From Hevea brasiliensis (taxonomy: Eukaryota; Streptophyta; Magnoliopsida; Malpighiales; Euphorbiaceae), in NCBI RefSeq assembly GCF_030052815.1, contig NC_079505.1, positions 65,253,899-65,317,898 on the forward strand: DNA of 64,000 nucleotides, read 5' to 3'. The position numbers and the translations under genes were made by a program. How positions within the stretch are numbered: the stretch's first letter is position 1; every line of letters begins with the position of its first letter. The notes under the pieces are model-generated. The model ran no database searches. It was given only the letters and a program-made list of their open reading frames with translations, and was not told where the DNA came from. This document shows positions 1-10,739 of the stretch, piece by piece.

Positions 1-397
1 TGATCATTTAATTGTATTTCCGATCTTTCTTGTCAAACAAAATTGAACCAACATAAGGCCTTCGTAACACCAGTCTTGTTGCCGGTCTCTCATTTAAAAT
101 TTGAGAATGATAAGGGTTTCAACTCGATTTAAAGATGATCCCGATCTTAAGTGTTTAAAGCCAAATTTCTAATTAAGTCCCGTTTCATAACTTATCTCAT
201 GCATATTGTGTTTTCCGATCTCCTATACTTAGATTAATAATCACTTTCAGTTGTCATTCTAATATGTTCAAACAATCGAGTGCTTACGCAATTTAGAAAT
301 TTTTCGATCACAATCAATCATTGAACAAAAGGGGAACTTTCATTGCATTTCATTTCAAAATTTATACAAGTCATTCAGTTGGGGGATCACCCCCAGC
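1..397. other. AT-rich flank downstream of the antisense Tat-type gene
   Basis: No coding sequence is recognisable here. The stretch lies just 3' of the stop codon of the minus-strand Transposase_28-like gene and shares its recurring GATCGG / CCGATC words, which also occur across 2400-4850. It is therefore probably internal sequence of the same gypsy-type element. An A/T-rich strand with short purine runs near 330 (AAAAGGGGAA) is visible, but I could not place a polypurine tract or an LTR edge. Confidence 0.4.
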
Positions 398-2239
398 CTA
401 AATTACATGTTCATTTTCTCTCTCACCTTCAGCCTCCCCTTCGCTATCCTCACCTTCGTCCTCGGGAGCCAGGTTGGCCATCCAGGAGAAGTCCTCCTCA
501 GGATAACGCTTCTTGAGCTCAGCCAGGAGATCTCTATGAGCATTCACATAAGCGCCGGCCACTCCGGTCACCATTTCTTCTTCTTTTGCCTTGAGCTCCT
601 CAGCAAGATGAGCGAGTTGAGCAGCTTCATTAGCTCGGAGCTCCTGAACTTCCCCTAGAACACGATCTCGCTCGGCCAGAACATGAGCTTGCTAGGCCAG
701 CTTGTCCTCATAGAACTTCATCCGTCCCTCAATTTGACATATGTAGTCCTGAACAGACGAAAGTTGGGATCGGAGAGAAGATACTTCATGACCCATCTTC
801 TCGACCTCTATACCCAGGCGATGAGCCTTCTCCTGGATAATGTGCTGGTTCACCAAGCACTCCACATTCAAGCTCATAGATCGGGTCAGGATGTTATCAA
901 GGTTGTCTGAGGACAGCCTGTCCCGATCTTCCCGAAGACAGATGGAAGCCCCCAAGACCTTCGCCAAGCTCGGATTTTCCCAAACAGTCCGATTCTTCTC
1001 CAGGAAATGGATTAAAACTTGAGCGCCGTGGGAAAGAGGCCTCATATTAGTTTGGGAAGGGCCCCCTCCGCACTTGGAGCGGCCGGCAGAGGTGGAGGTG
1101 GCTCTTCTTGGTGAGGAGGAGTTCGGACCACTTCTATGATCGACGATCCGGAAGGTTGAGATGAGCCTTCCTGTATTTCCCCGGGCTCATGACCAGGTGT
1201 TTGAAGTAGCTCGGAGCGCTTCATCTCCCGTACCTTCCGAGAGATCTCTCTCTTCCGCTTCCGGCTCTCCTTAGAAGCTTCGCTGCTTGCCATACCTGCA
1301 CAAAGAAGAGGTCAGTGAGATCGCTAAGGTCCAAAGATCTGAGATATAGAAAATACCAATGCCGAGATCAGAGAGCTGAAGCCCGCGATCTTGACCGGTG
1401 ACCAGCTGCATAGTCCAATGGTGTAGCTCGGCCGTCACGGCATCCAAACAAGAGAACTTCTCTCTGGACCCCTGATCCTTCAACTCCATCACCATTGCAC
1501 CCTCTTCCCTATTTAGGGCGATGTGCTTCGTAAGCAAAGGACCCTGATGCAACCAGCTGTGGGGGAAGCCCTCAAAGCTGTTCGGAATTTTGCTCCTCAG
1601 GATAAAGAAGCGGTTCTTTCAATTCTTCAGGGAGGAAGGTAGATCGGTAAAAAGCCCACAATGGGGTTTCGCCTGGAAGAACCAATACTCGTCGTCCTTG
1701 CGACGAGTTAACCGGTGCAGTTCAGCGAACACCTTAGCCGTGGGTCGGAGCCCCTTAGCTCAGCATAGGCCTCGGAAGGCTACTAAGATCCGCCATGAGT
1801 TCGGGTGAACTTGGGCGATGCACACTTGGTGATATTTTAAAACCTCTTTAAAGAAGTCGTCAAGAGGGAACCGTAGCCCGGCTTTTAACTGTTCTTCATA
1901 CACCATGATCATATCGTCCCTCTCAAAGAAGTGATCTGCTCGAAGGTCGCCATGACACCGGATAAGTTCGTACGAATTAGGTCGGATGTTGTACTCCTGG
2001 CTGAACGACTGCAAGTCGGTTTCTTGCAAGATTGATGGCAGCTCGTCCATGGGAAGATTTTCCCTCCCTGAAGAAGGCACATGCCTCGAGGGTGCTAGTT
2101 GTCCCCGAGCTGGAACGGAGACCCTAGGAAGTTCAGGCTGCGCGCTTGGTCCGACCACCTCTACATCATCGGATGACCACGAGAACTGAGTGGAAGGGGG
2201 GCTTGCTGCTCTCTGACCCTCGGCACCGCTCATTTTCAA
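398..2239 (-). pseudogene. Antisense extra ORF of a gypsy (Tat-like) element, Transposase_28-type, broken
   Basis: The gene starts with the ATG at 2239 on the minus strand. An acidic, proline/serine-rich N-terminus is followed at about residues 105-158 by a block with YEEQLKAGLRFPLDDFF and HPNSWRILVAF, which matches my memory of the plant 'putative gypsy type transposon' domain (Pfam Transposase_28). The same frame continues through in-frame TGA codons near 1757 and 1618 to a predicted intron at 1296-1356. The next exon has a basic KRKRE segment, a proline-rich linker, then a long coiled coil and an acidic tail ending at the TAG at 398. Further damage is a frameshift near 1047 and a TAG at about 691. 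Such proteins are reported as antisense extra ORFs between pol and the 3' LTR of Tat-lineage elements. Their role is unknown, and the coiled coil suggests self-association. The family call is fairly secure; the Tat assignment is inference. Confidence 0.72.
1296..1356 (-). other. Predicted short GT-AG intron of the antisense gene
   Basis: On the minus strand a 61-nt stretch runs from GTATTTTCTA to TTTGTGCAG with a pyrimidine-rich 3' end. Removing it joins a codon split after its first base and keeps the reading frame from the globular domain into the basic KRKRE exon. Read through, the frame instead hits a stop soon after. The intron is very short for a plant, so a decayed longer intron is possible. 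Confidence 0.55.
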
Positions 2240-2384
2240 AACAGAAAATTTAAACTAAAAGAAAGATCAAAACCTTTACCGGAGCTTGATCGGTGTCGGA
2301 GGAACTTGAGAAAACGAGAGAATTTGGAGGTTGTTTGCGAGAGACTGAAAATGACATGAAAGAGCAACTGGCTAACCCCACCCC

Positions 2385-2392
2385 TATTTATA
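2385..2392 (-). promoter_or_regulatory. TATA box of the antisense gene
   Basis: TATAAATA on the minus strand lies 146 bp upstream of the ATG at 2239. The spacing suits a TATA box with a roughly 110-bp 5' leader. No LTR edge lies between it and the ATG, so the antisense gene seems to have its own promoter. Confidence 0.5.
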
Positions 2393-2648
2393 CTCGTCCG
2401 AGCATTTAATGCTCGCGATGTTCCAGGTAATGCATTGGATAGCGGGACTCGCCAGCTGTTCTGACACGTCTCACTAATATTCCGAAGATTCCATAAAGAG
2501 ATCGGTTAACTGTAGAGTGGCAGATTAAGGTGTTTTGAATTACAGATCGGATAAGTGTCATTTAAATTAAGAGTCGGATCGGATAAATACTTCAGGGATC
2601 AGAAAATAATCAATCAACAGTTGTCAAAATAAATTTTATTTCCGAAAA

Positions 2649-2788
2649 GATCTGATTACATCGTTTGGGCGATCTCGGGAGATCGGATTACATTAAAGGT
2701 CTAATCACATCATTTGGGCGATCTCTAAAGATCGAACTACATTAAAGGTCTGATTACATCATAAGAGCGATCTTTAAAAATCGGTAGA
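2649..2788. repeat. Three short tandem repeats of about 50 bp
   Basis: Three consecutive units start at 2649, 2699 and 2748. Each begins G(A/G)TCTGATTACATC or a close variant and contains GGGCGATCT, an (A/G)GATCG core and CATTAAAG. The third unit is truncated and diverged. The repeats lie upstream of the antisense promoter, in the same GATCG-rich sequence style as the rest of this element. Confidence 0.7.
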
Positions 2789-4306
2789 AGAGAGGAACCC
2801 GGTATGAGAGATCGAAAAAGGATCACGTTGAAAAGACCGGAAAAGAGGGGAGGTCGGAAGACAAAGAGAATAAGACAGCTCCTGTCAATTATCGTCATAA
2901 TTAGAGCCGAGGTAGTTAAAGCGTTGCAGGAGAAATCTCAACCGCACGCCCGTGACATCGACATGCGCGTAGTACGTCAGGAGAGCGCTGTACATCCTAA
3001 TCTCCACCGTTGATCTTACTTGTAAGGACGAGCTCGGAACCCTCGGATCGAAGAAGAAAACGACAAGATCAACGCCTTTCACTCCTAGCCCTCGGATCGC
3101 CCCGGACAAGAGAATTTGGGACCATCAGATTAGAAGAAGAAAATGACAAATATTCTGAAGGGGATCTCGGCCGTCCGTTCTGATCCTCTTTAATTCCTGA
3201 GCCTCAGATCATGTCCTTCGAAATCCTGACCCTCCATCTCCCTCAAAATAGATCCTGACCCTTCAGGGGAAGCACCCGGTTCCTATAAATACCTGCATGA
3301 AAACTGTTCAAGGGACGGGCAAAAAAAGAAAGATAGTTACTATAGCGGAAGAACTCTGAAATTTAATTCAGTTCGTTACTCTGTTGTTTTTAAGCTTTTG
3401 GTAAGGAAAAACTTTTGAAACCAGTTTTCTGAAGTGTTTTCTTGCAAAAGGGATTCTTGAAATACTGGAACTCTCCATTTTCAGTTCGTTCATCATCCTG
3501 TGACGCTCTTACTTTCAGTTCGTTGTTATCCTTATTTCCATTCTCATTCTCCAAGCTCAACTCCATTCAACGTGGTTGTTTAAGCCTAACTGCAGTTTAG
3601 CTAAGCATCCTTCATTTTTAGGCGAGCTTCAGCCTTCAGGATAAACAGCTTGCGCTCCTATTACGTTCTGCGATTAGTTTAGTAGGTTCAGCTCCTTACA
3701 GGTGAGTGTTTATATCTCTGTTTCACTAAAAGCTCTCTTTATTTTACGCATTCCCTTTACTTTTATGTTTGTAATCTTCGCCAAATTTATATGGTGTAAT
3801 GAAGGTTATTCCCGAAGTTTACTTTCTTTGTCAACTGGTCCATTCTTTTTGTTAAGCTTTGCTACTTCTAAATGCAAGAGTCCTCATCTCAAGTAGCATA
3901 TAAGTTGTTCGATAAAATGTAGGTAGCCGTGTCTTAAGTGTTTCTTTAAAATAGAAGGCCTGAATAATACGTCAAGAAAATAATAGAGTTGCATCATTAG
4001 TCTAACATAGAAGGGAATTCAGTATGATGTCATAAAGCAGAATGAAACTAAATTTCAGATAAATAAACAGAATGGATTATGTATAAAAAGGTACTGGTAA
4101 GGTAATTACATAGGAGATCGGTAAAATTTAGTCTGGCATCCTTTGTCTGGTCACAAGGTACCAACCAGTTAAAAGAAGCCTTATTCCGACCCTTGGCATC
4201 TTTGAATGCCGAAACTCTTAGTCTCAGGTTCTTATGATGCGTAGCTGTAATTAAACCTCGAGAGATCGGAAAAGTCCTTATCTAGTCCCCATTTAAATGT
4301 TTAATA
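2789..4306 (+). other. LTR-like region of the Tat-like element with TATA box, edges unresolved
   Basis: No gene is visible. A purine-rich tract at about 2838-2853 (GGAAAAGAGGGGAGG) could be the polypurine tract before a 3' LTR. A TATA box lies at 3284-3291 and is followed by GT-rich, then C/T-rich sequence. This would fit U3, R and U5 of a long LTR ending near 5160, but I could not find the second LTR copy in the window. A start with TG near 2884 is possible and unproven. Confidence 0.4.
3284..3291 (+). promoter_or_regulatory. TATA box in the LTR-like region
   Basis: TATAAATA on the plus strand lies in otherwise mixed sequence and is followed by an A-rich leader. It points away from the antisense gene. 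It is probably the promoter of the gypsy-type LTR (inference). Confidence 0.4.
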
Positions 4307-4850
4307 GAGGTCAGAGGAGAGTTCTTACCCGATCCTCGCCCAAAACTTCCATAAATATTTAACAGAGGTCGGAGGAGAGTTCTTATCCGATCCTCGCCCA
4401 GAGTTTCCATAAATATTTAATAGAGGTCGGAGGAGAGTTCTTATCCGATCCTCACCTAAAATTTTAATAAATATTTAATAGAGGTCGGAGGAGAGTTCTT
4501 ATCCGATTCTCAAGCTTAAAATTTTAATAAATATTTAAAAGGAGATCGGAGGAGAGTTCTTATCCGATTCTCAAGCTTAAAAATTTTAATAAATATTTAA
4601 AGGAGATCGGAGGAGGGTTCTTCTCCGATTCTCAAGCTTAAAAATTTTAATAAATATTTAAAGGAGATCGGAGGAGAGTTCTTATCCGATTCTCAAGCTT
4701 AAAAATTTTAATAAATATTTAAAAAAGGAGATCGGACGAGAGTTCTTATCCGATCCTCAAACTTAAAAATTTTAATAAATATTTAAAGGAGATTGGAGGA
4801 GAGTTCTTATCCGATTACCAAATTAAATTTTAACAAATACATAAAATGAT
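4307..4850. repeat. Nine tandem 58-64-bp units, each with an internal inverted repeat
   Basis: Unit starts are at about 4307, 4365, 4423, 4481, 4542, 4603, 4664, 4728 and 4789, giving periods of 58, 58, 58, 61, 61, 61, 64 and 61. Each unit has an AATAAATATTTAA spacer and an arm pair of the type GATCGGA ... TCCGATC separated by about 12 nt (GGAGAGTTCTTA), so each can fold as a small hairpin. The first four units are more diverged in the spacer than the last five, which share the word CTCAAGCTTAAAA. The array sits inside the presumed LTR. Confidence 0.85.
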
Positions 4851-5231
4851 CCCCCCTGAAATAAAATTAATACGCAACCGCAATTCACTAAGGTCGTCTC
4901 ATTTACTTATGTATCTGGGTAATCCGGATTAGTGAAAAATCAAATATTCCTTTTATCAAAAGGATTAACATTTCCAGTCAAACCCTCCTAACTACAAAGA
5001 ACGTAAATTTAAATCTTCTTACCCTCGTTGAGGGACGAGGTGGGGTGCCTAACACCTTCCCCGCCCGTTTACGGACCCCGAACCTAGAATCTCTGTTTTT
5101 GAAGTGGTTTTATTTTAACTTACTTTTGCAAATGGTTTTCTTTAATTTCCCTTAAAATTAAAGTGGCGACTCCTCACTTTTCCCACTTCGGTGAGTGTTC
5201 GTCCAGGCGACCGCAAAACACCATGCGACAC
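4851..5231 (+). other. Leader-like block with TGGCGACTCC motif
   Basis: The block contains a GGTGCCTAACACCTTCCCC segment near 5045, and TGGCGACTCC at 5164-5173 follows an A/T-rich stretch. As I recall, such blocks recur around the LTR/leader junction of plant Tat-like gypsy elements, where TGGCGACTCC is in the primer-binding-site position. If so, the LTR ends near 5163 and this is the start of an internal region cut off by copia A at 5232. Neither the exact junction nor the primer tRNA can be settled here. Confidence 0.4.
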
Positions 5232-7356
5232 TCGTTAGTAGTATGCCCTAGAGCATATCATTTAGTATGTATCTGGTACATGTTTTATTAATAAAAAGGT
5301 ATTTTCACTTTTCCGTTTACATAATATATTTATGTGTAATAGAAAAGGTCCATTGATATTTTGTTAGAAATTCTTTTCTTAAGTTGTTAAGAATATGAGT
5401 GACAATATTTCTAGCACAAAGTGTCATAAATTAGTTCACAATCGAGGATAGTTCACACAGGACATGAATTATCCAGAAAGATTGGATTCATGTTTATTCC
5501 TAATGTATTTATATGAGATATAAATAAGATAGAATGGTGAGTCTCATGCCATATAACAAACATGATAGACACTTATACATGATAAGTAGGTCGAACCAGT
5601 GTCGCATATGACAAGCACATGGAATTTACTCTTCTCAATGCATTGTCATACATCATATCAGTGCATATAATCTTTAGACCTAAGATAACACAGTTATCTT
5701 GTATATAGGTGGTTTGAGTTTGATACTGCTTTCATACTTGTACTGTGTATGGGTATGTGGGCATGTGTTGACTCCTACTAGTTATGTATGGAGGTAGGTG
5801 TTGATCAAGATGGAATCTCTTATCCTAAGTAAATAGGAAAAAAAAAAAAATCCTATGCTCATTTAATTGTTCTTGATGTTTCAAGTTCCTGGCCAGGACA
5901 GACAGATTTAATCAGAAAAGGGTTTTTGATAAGAAAATCTTTTTAATCAAGAATTGGAATTAAAAGAGAACATAATATTCATAGCAAATAGGGTTTGACA
6001 TAAACCATGACTCCAACTCGAATTGGGATTTTGTAACAGAGATATTCGAATGCATGGTAACATATGATTATAGGTTCATTTAAGGTATTCCTTGTTACTG
6101 ATTGGGCAGCCATGGCATGCTATGCTAGGTGTTAACCATGGTCTATGAGATGCCTAAAATGATTTAGAGAAATCATTTATGGTAAGAAAGAGTTCTGATC
6201 TGATGATATTAAGAGTTAATATCATATCTCATTGCCAATTAGTGATGAGCCTAGTAAGTCACACATATGCACAAGATAATCACCAAGTTAAATGTGATTT
6301 AATTGATTAATTAAATAGTTTAATTGATTAATTAAATAGGTTTGGTTTACAACAAGATTGTAAAGTCTCTAGCATGGCTTGAAATCAAATCTAGGTTATT
6401 GGATGTATAGTATAAGTTAAATTTATATTTAAAGTATTTAAATATAAATTTAATTATGAGAAATTAATTAATACAGATTAATTAATTAATTTATATTTGA
6501 TATAAATTGATTAGAAGAGGAGAAATAATTATTTTGGATTGAGAACTCAAAATTAAAACACAAGGGTAATTTGGTCATTTCAAAGGGTGACATGTGGCAC
6601 CATGAGATGGTGACACATGGCACCATATAAGTTTTCCATTTTTCTTCCTATCATAAAAGGTGATCAAAGTCAAGATTAAATCTAGCTTTGACACTTGGCT
6701 TAATGTGATTAGGTCAATTAATATTAAGATGCAATCAGGTGATGACATGTGGCAAGGGGTTTAAGTGATAACCTAATTATATAAAGCGATGTTATGAGAA
6801 AATAAAAATTAGTCACTCTTCTTATTTTCCCTCAAGTGTGCCACCACCCAAAAGCTCTCATCTCTTATTCTTTTTCTCTCATCAATTCAAAGAGCATTGG
6901 CCAAATTCTTTTGAATTAAAATTGCTAGAAATTGTTTCTAGTGTCCTATACACATCTACAACCTCTCTAAAGGCAAATCCCTAATTTCTAATTGGTTGGC
7001 AAGGCTTGAAAAGCTGGTTTAGGGGCTGCCCATTGGTGATCTTAGTGTGGACAAGCTAGAGGAACAACTCTTGGAGTCCTAGGTGCTTCACAAAAGTACC
7101 AATTACATCAACAGTGCATCAAAATGTTTGTGCACATATTATTCTTTTAATCTAGGGTTCTAATGAATTAATTTGTTAATTCAAAAATCTTAAATGGCAA
7201 ACATAGATCCTAATACATATTAAAAGTGTTTTAATATGCAATTGAACATTGAAATCAATTAGGCACATAATGGATGTGGCATGATGCATCAAACACTAGA
7301 AGAAAATTTTGAATTCAATGTTCTAATCTAACAATTTTCATGCTTCTGCTCCTTTA
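5232..7356 (+). repeat. 5' LTR of copia A
   Basis: The LTR is about 2.1 kb and highly similar to 31982-34092 and to the copia B LTRs. The terminal TG is mutated (CGTTAGTAG against TGTTAGTAG elsewhere), and the 3' end reads CCTTTA where the 3' LTR has CCTTCA. A TATA box at 6778-6786 separates a 1.5-kb U3 from R-U5. U3 is rich in TTAATTAA words. Confidence 0.93.
6778..6786 (+). promoter_or_regulatory. LTR TATA box of copia A
   Basis: TATATAAAG occurs at the same LTR position in the 3' LTR (33516-33524). It is followed by a short leader and pyrimidine-rich sequence, as expected around the start of R. Confidence 0.65.
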
Positions 7357-7358
7357 AT

Positions 7359-7370
7359 TGGTATCAGAGC
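7359..7370 (+). other. Primer-binding site of copia A (initiator tRNA-Met)
   Basis: TGGTATCAGAGC lies two bases after the 5' LTR. It is complementary to the 3' end of plant initiator tRNA-Met, the usual copia primer. Confidence 0.9.
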
Positions 7371-8231
7371 TACTATGTAACACCCTCCCGATAACCACTC
7401 CGTACATCCTACTGTTCCGGTGACCGGTGTCGGCCCGGACAGCTAGAATGTCCGGAAAAATATTTAAACTAAAGTCAGGAACCATAATTAACTCAAATAT
7501 TAATAAGAAAAATTTAGTAAAAATTTTAGGAATAAAATACAACCGAGTTAAACGAGCCGGTGCCCAAGCGATGGGTAACCAGAGGGAAGTTGCGGTTCTC
7601 GCAACGAGGAGCCCTAGACCCGGGAGAAAAATTATAAAATAATTTTTGGGACTCCAGAGAAGGGTTATTGAGGTTCCCATGGCATTAGAATGCCAAGAAA
7701 ATACCTAGAAAAATTTTTCAATCGGTACAGACAATTTTGACCCGTTAAGCCAAACGGAGGGCATTTTGGTCATTTCGCCTTCAGAGGTGATTTTTGGCCG
7801 ACTTGTCCAGTTGAGTAAATAATTAATATGACATAAAATATGAATAAACATTACTAGAAATCAAATTGAAAATGAGTAGTGGAGGAAAGGAAAGAAAATG
7901 AGGAAAAAAGCTTAATTATGGCATCATGGTGATGTCATTAAGGAAATTTGGACCAATCACAATTAAGCCATCCTTTGACCAACAAATAAAAAGACTAAAT
8001 GAAGACTAAATAACTAAAAATTTCAGTAGCCCCTCCTCATTCTCTTACCAGCCGAAACCCTAGTGTACCCAAACCACCATTGACAACCTAATCAAAGCTC
8101 AATTCCCTCCTTTATTTCACTCTAAAACCCATAAGTCCCTTCATCAAAAATTAATCCCACACCTAGACAAAGCTTTTGGCAGCCAAGGAAAAGAAAGAAA
8201 GTGAAGTTGGGGCTTTGGAAATTCTACCCAT

Positions 8232-8721
8232 TCAAGGTTAGTGCTACACTTTCATTCTCCTTCTTTTAAATCTTAGTTAGAACATCATTTTGAGCTAAGA
8301 AATTTTAAGAAATTGAAGTAAATTATATGTGTCATGGTACCTTCAATTTTCAGCAGCCCTATGAAAGTATGAGGTTGATTGTTTTAATAAATTTAGAGTG
8401 GCTAGAAATAATGGTTAAGGTATTAATATACATGGACATTAAACTAAGTATGCTAATTAAGGTTATGAGTAAATTATCAAGGTTAGTGCTACACTTTCAT
8501 TCTCCTTCTTTTAAATCTTAGTTAGAACATCATTTTGAGCTAAGAAATTTTAAGAAATTGAAGTAAATTATATGTGTCATGGTACCTTCAATTTTCAGCA
8601 GCCCTATGAAAGTATGAGGTTGATTGTTTTAATAAATTTAGAGTGGCTAGAAATAATGGTTAAGGTATTAATATACATGGACATTAAACTAAGTATGCTA
8701 ATTAAGGTTATGAGTAAATTG
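8232..8721 (+). repeat. Perfect-looking 245-bp tandem duplication inside the solo LTR
   Basis: The copies 8232-8476 and 8477-8721 differ by at most a base or so. The other family-1 LTRs carry a single copy of the corresponding stretch. The identity implies a duplication younger than the LTR insertion itself. It also yields two near-identical spurious ORFs, which are not genes. Confidence 0.9.
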
Positions 8722-10508
8722 ATTTGGATATTAGGGTTTGGAAAGGTGAAAATGTGACTTGGTTTATTAAACTGTTAAAGAACAATCTAATGGTCAATAA
8801 GTGACCATTTGAGGTATGTTGAACACAATTTGGACTGAAAAATGGTATGGCAAAGTCAAGGTATAAACTGCCCTAGGACAGCAGCATAGGGACTGAAAAT
8901 TCAGTCCCTTTGCACTGCCATAACTTGGGCTGTGTTAGTCCAATTGAAGTTTGGCCAATTGGACATGAAACTAGGCTTATAATGGCACATTTTTTCTGAA
9001 GAAACCATGCCCAAAAGACCAAAGCAAGAGGACCAAAACTTGGCCCCAATCCGGATACCCTGCAGCTGGTTCTGCAGAATTGACCAAATGAACAGTAACT
9101 GTTCATTTGGCCATAACTCACTGTAGATTTGGTCAATTGACCTGAAATTTTTACAGCAACAAGTTAAGACATAGACAAACAACTTTCATGAAGGAACCTA
9201 CCCCAAATTATGGCCAGAACCTAACCCAAATGGCTATGGCAGTCACTGTTCATGCTACTGTAGATATGGTATTTTCTGCAGAATGCAAATCCGGCCAGCC
9301 TGGGTTTTTGGGTCATATCTGGAGCTACAAAACTCCAAATGGAGTGATTCAAAAAAGGAAATTCAACTAGACAAAACAAGGAACAACTTTTATGTTTTAC
9401 ATTTCTTCAAATTCCCACAGTAACAGTGTCCAATGGAACAGTGAAGTTGACTCACCAAAACTGAAAATTCTGCTTGTGTTGAGTTACACTTTGAAATGGT
9501 ATTAACACTTAATGCCAACAAGTTTTAAACACCAAATGTGGTATGTTGGGAGTGCCAAAGTCAATGTACACATTTTTATTCTAAAAGTCAACATTTTTGT
9601 TGACCAATGATGAATAGTGACACCAAAATTTTGAAATTCACAAATTGAAGAATTTAAAAGTTTCAAATGCCCTAGTATACCTAACAAGATTGGTTTGGAT
9701 GGTTTGGCATGCCAATAGGGTTCAGTTAGCAGTACTGCATATGGCAATATGCCATTCCGTGATTTCATGGCTTTTAGCCATTCTGACTTTATATTGAGAC
9801 TTGGCCTTGTGCCTGATATTATTTACAGCTTGTTAGCTGTTCTGTTGCACGCCGGGAGATGCATATGTGATCGATGGTGTGACGGCCCGAGGTACTAGGT
9901 ACCCAGTGCCAGTTTACCCGTTATCCAGTCCAGTATTCTAATGTAGGTTACTTGGGGCAACCAAATGAATAAAAGTGAACAACGTTAACGAAATAATGGA
10001 TATACCAATACCAAACAAAGAAAGCATACACATTCTATACACATTCATTTTCTTGCTATTTTCTTCTATTATATTATTGCACCACTAAGCATTATTGCTT
10101 AGCGCGTTGCTTTTGCCACGCGTAGGTACTGGAGATCCCAATCGTGAGCCCAGTAGACCGCAGACTGGGTAAGTTCATCCTGTAGATCTGCACAGTGTCT
10201 GTGTCACCTCACTACCTGCAGTGCATTGGTAGGGCACTAGGTGTCATTTTGTCATTTTGATATTTTGTAGCAGATTTTTACTTTCTCATATGTATTTGAA
10301 CTCATGTAATATATTTTGATGTTCATGTAATTAATGAAAGTTATGACTATGAATGCAAAAATTTGAGCATGTATTTATCGCTTGTATATGAGAAATGGAT
10401 GTTTGAGAAATGAAAAGATTATTGAGAATTGAAATTGAGAAATATTGTTGAGATTTTGGATATTGGAGTTTGAGATGATGAAATACAAATATTGGAAGTG
10501 TTTTTAAC

Positions 10509-10580
10509 AGGTTCCGAAGAACTGTTTTCTCCATTTTTAGCCGGTACTTCGCCGGATTTTCTTTAAAATCTTCGGAACCT
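10509..10580 (+). repeat. Inverted repeat near the 3' end of the gypsy-1 LTR
   Basis: The 12-bp arms AGGTTCCGAAGA (10509-10520) and TCTTCGGAACCT (10569-10580) are perfectly complementary around a 48-nt loop, which contains a second small palindrome (CCGGTACTTCGCCGG). Counterparts occur in the family-1 LTRs at 12931-13002 and 27120-27191. The element may be an RNA or DNA hairpin. Confidence 0.75.
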
Positions 10581-10739
10581 CAAATGAATAACGCTTTTGA
10601 TAAATGGTTAAAATAAATCATATTTCATAAATTAACTTCAAAAGCATGATATAAATGAATTGAGGAATATTAGAGTGTGCCAGTACACCGTGTGGCATTA
10701 CTTACTCGGGTATACTGTACACGGGTAAGGGGTGTCACA

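Larger units (their letters stand above)
7376..10739 (+). mobile_element. Solo LTR, gypsy family 1
   Basis: It begins TGTAACACCC and ends GGTGTCACA, with a 5-bp target duplication TACTA (7371-7375) / CACTA (10740-10744). The uninterrupted target in copia B reads CACTA, so the left copy has one mutation. The 3364-bp length matches the family-1 LTRs at 12749-15942 and 20800-23942 once a 245-bp internal tandem duplication is allowed for. No internal domain is left, as expected after LTR-LTR recombination. It landed immediately behind the copia PBS. Confidence 0.92.

Noticed and set aside
1760..2239. Host gene with a transcription-factor-like coiled coil
   Set aside because: The conserved block fits the gypsy-type Transposase_28 family, and the surrounding sequence is repeat-like with stops in the frame.
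4307..4850. CRISPR-like regular array
   Set aside because: Whole units of 58-64 bp are repeated, without unique spacers, in a plant LTR context. There are no cas genes.
7354..7680. Overlapping ORFs on both strands at the start of the solo LTR (71 and 108 codons)
   Set aside because: They lie wholly in a non-coding LTR. The same region in the other family-1 LTRs does not keep the frames.
8327..8757. Two identical small plus-strand ORFs
   Set aside because: They are the same stretch seen twice because of the 245-bp tandem duplication in an LTR. No homology to any protein was recognised.
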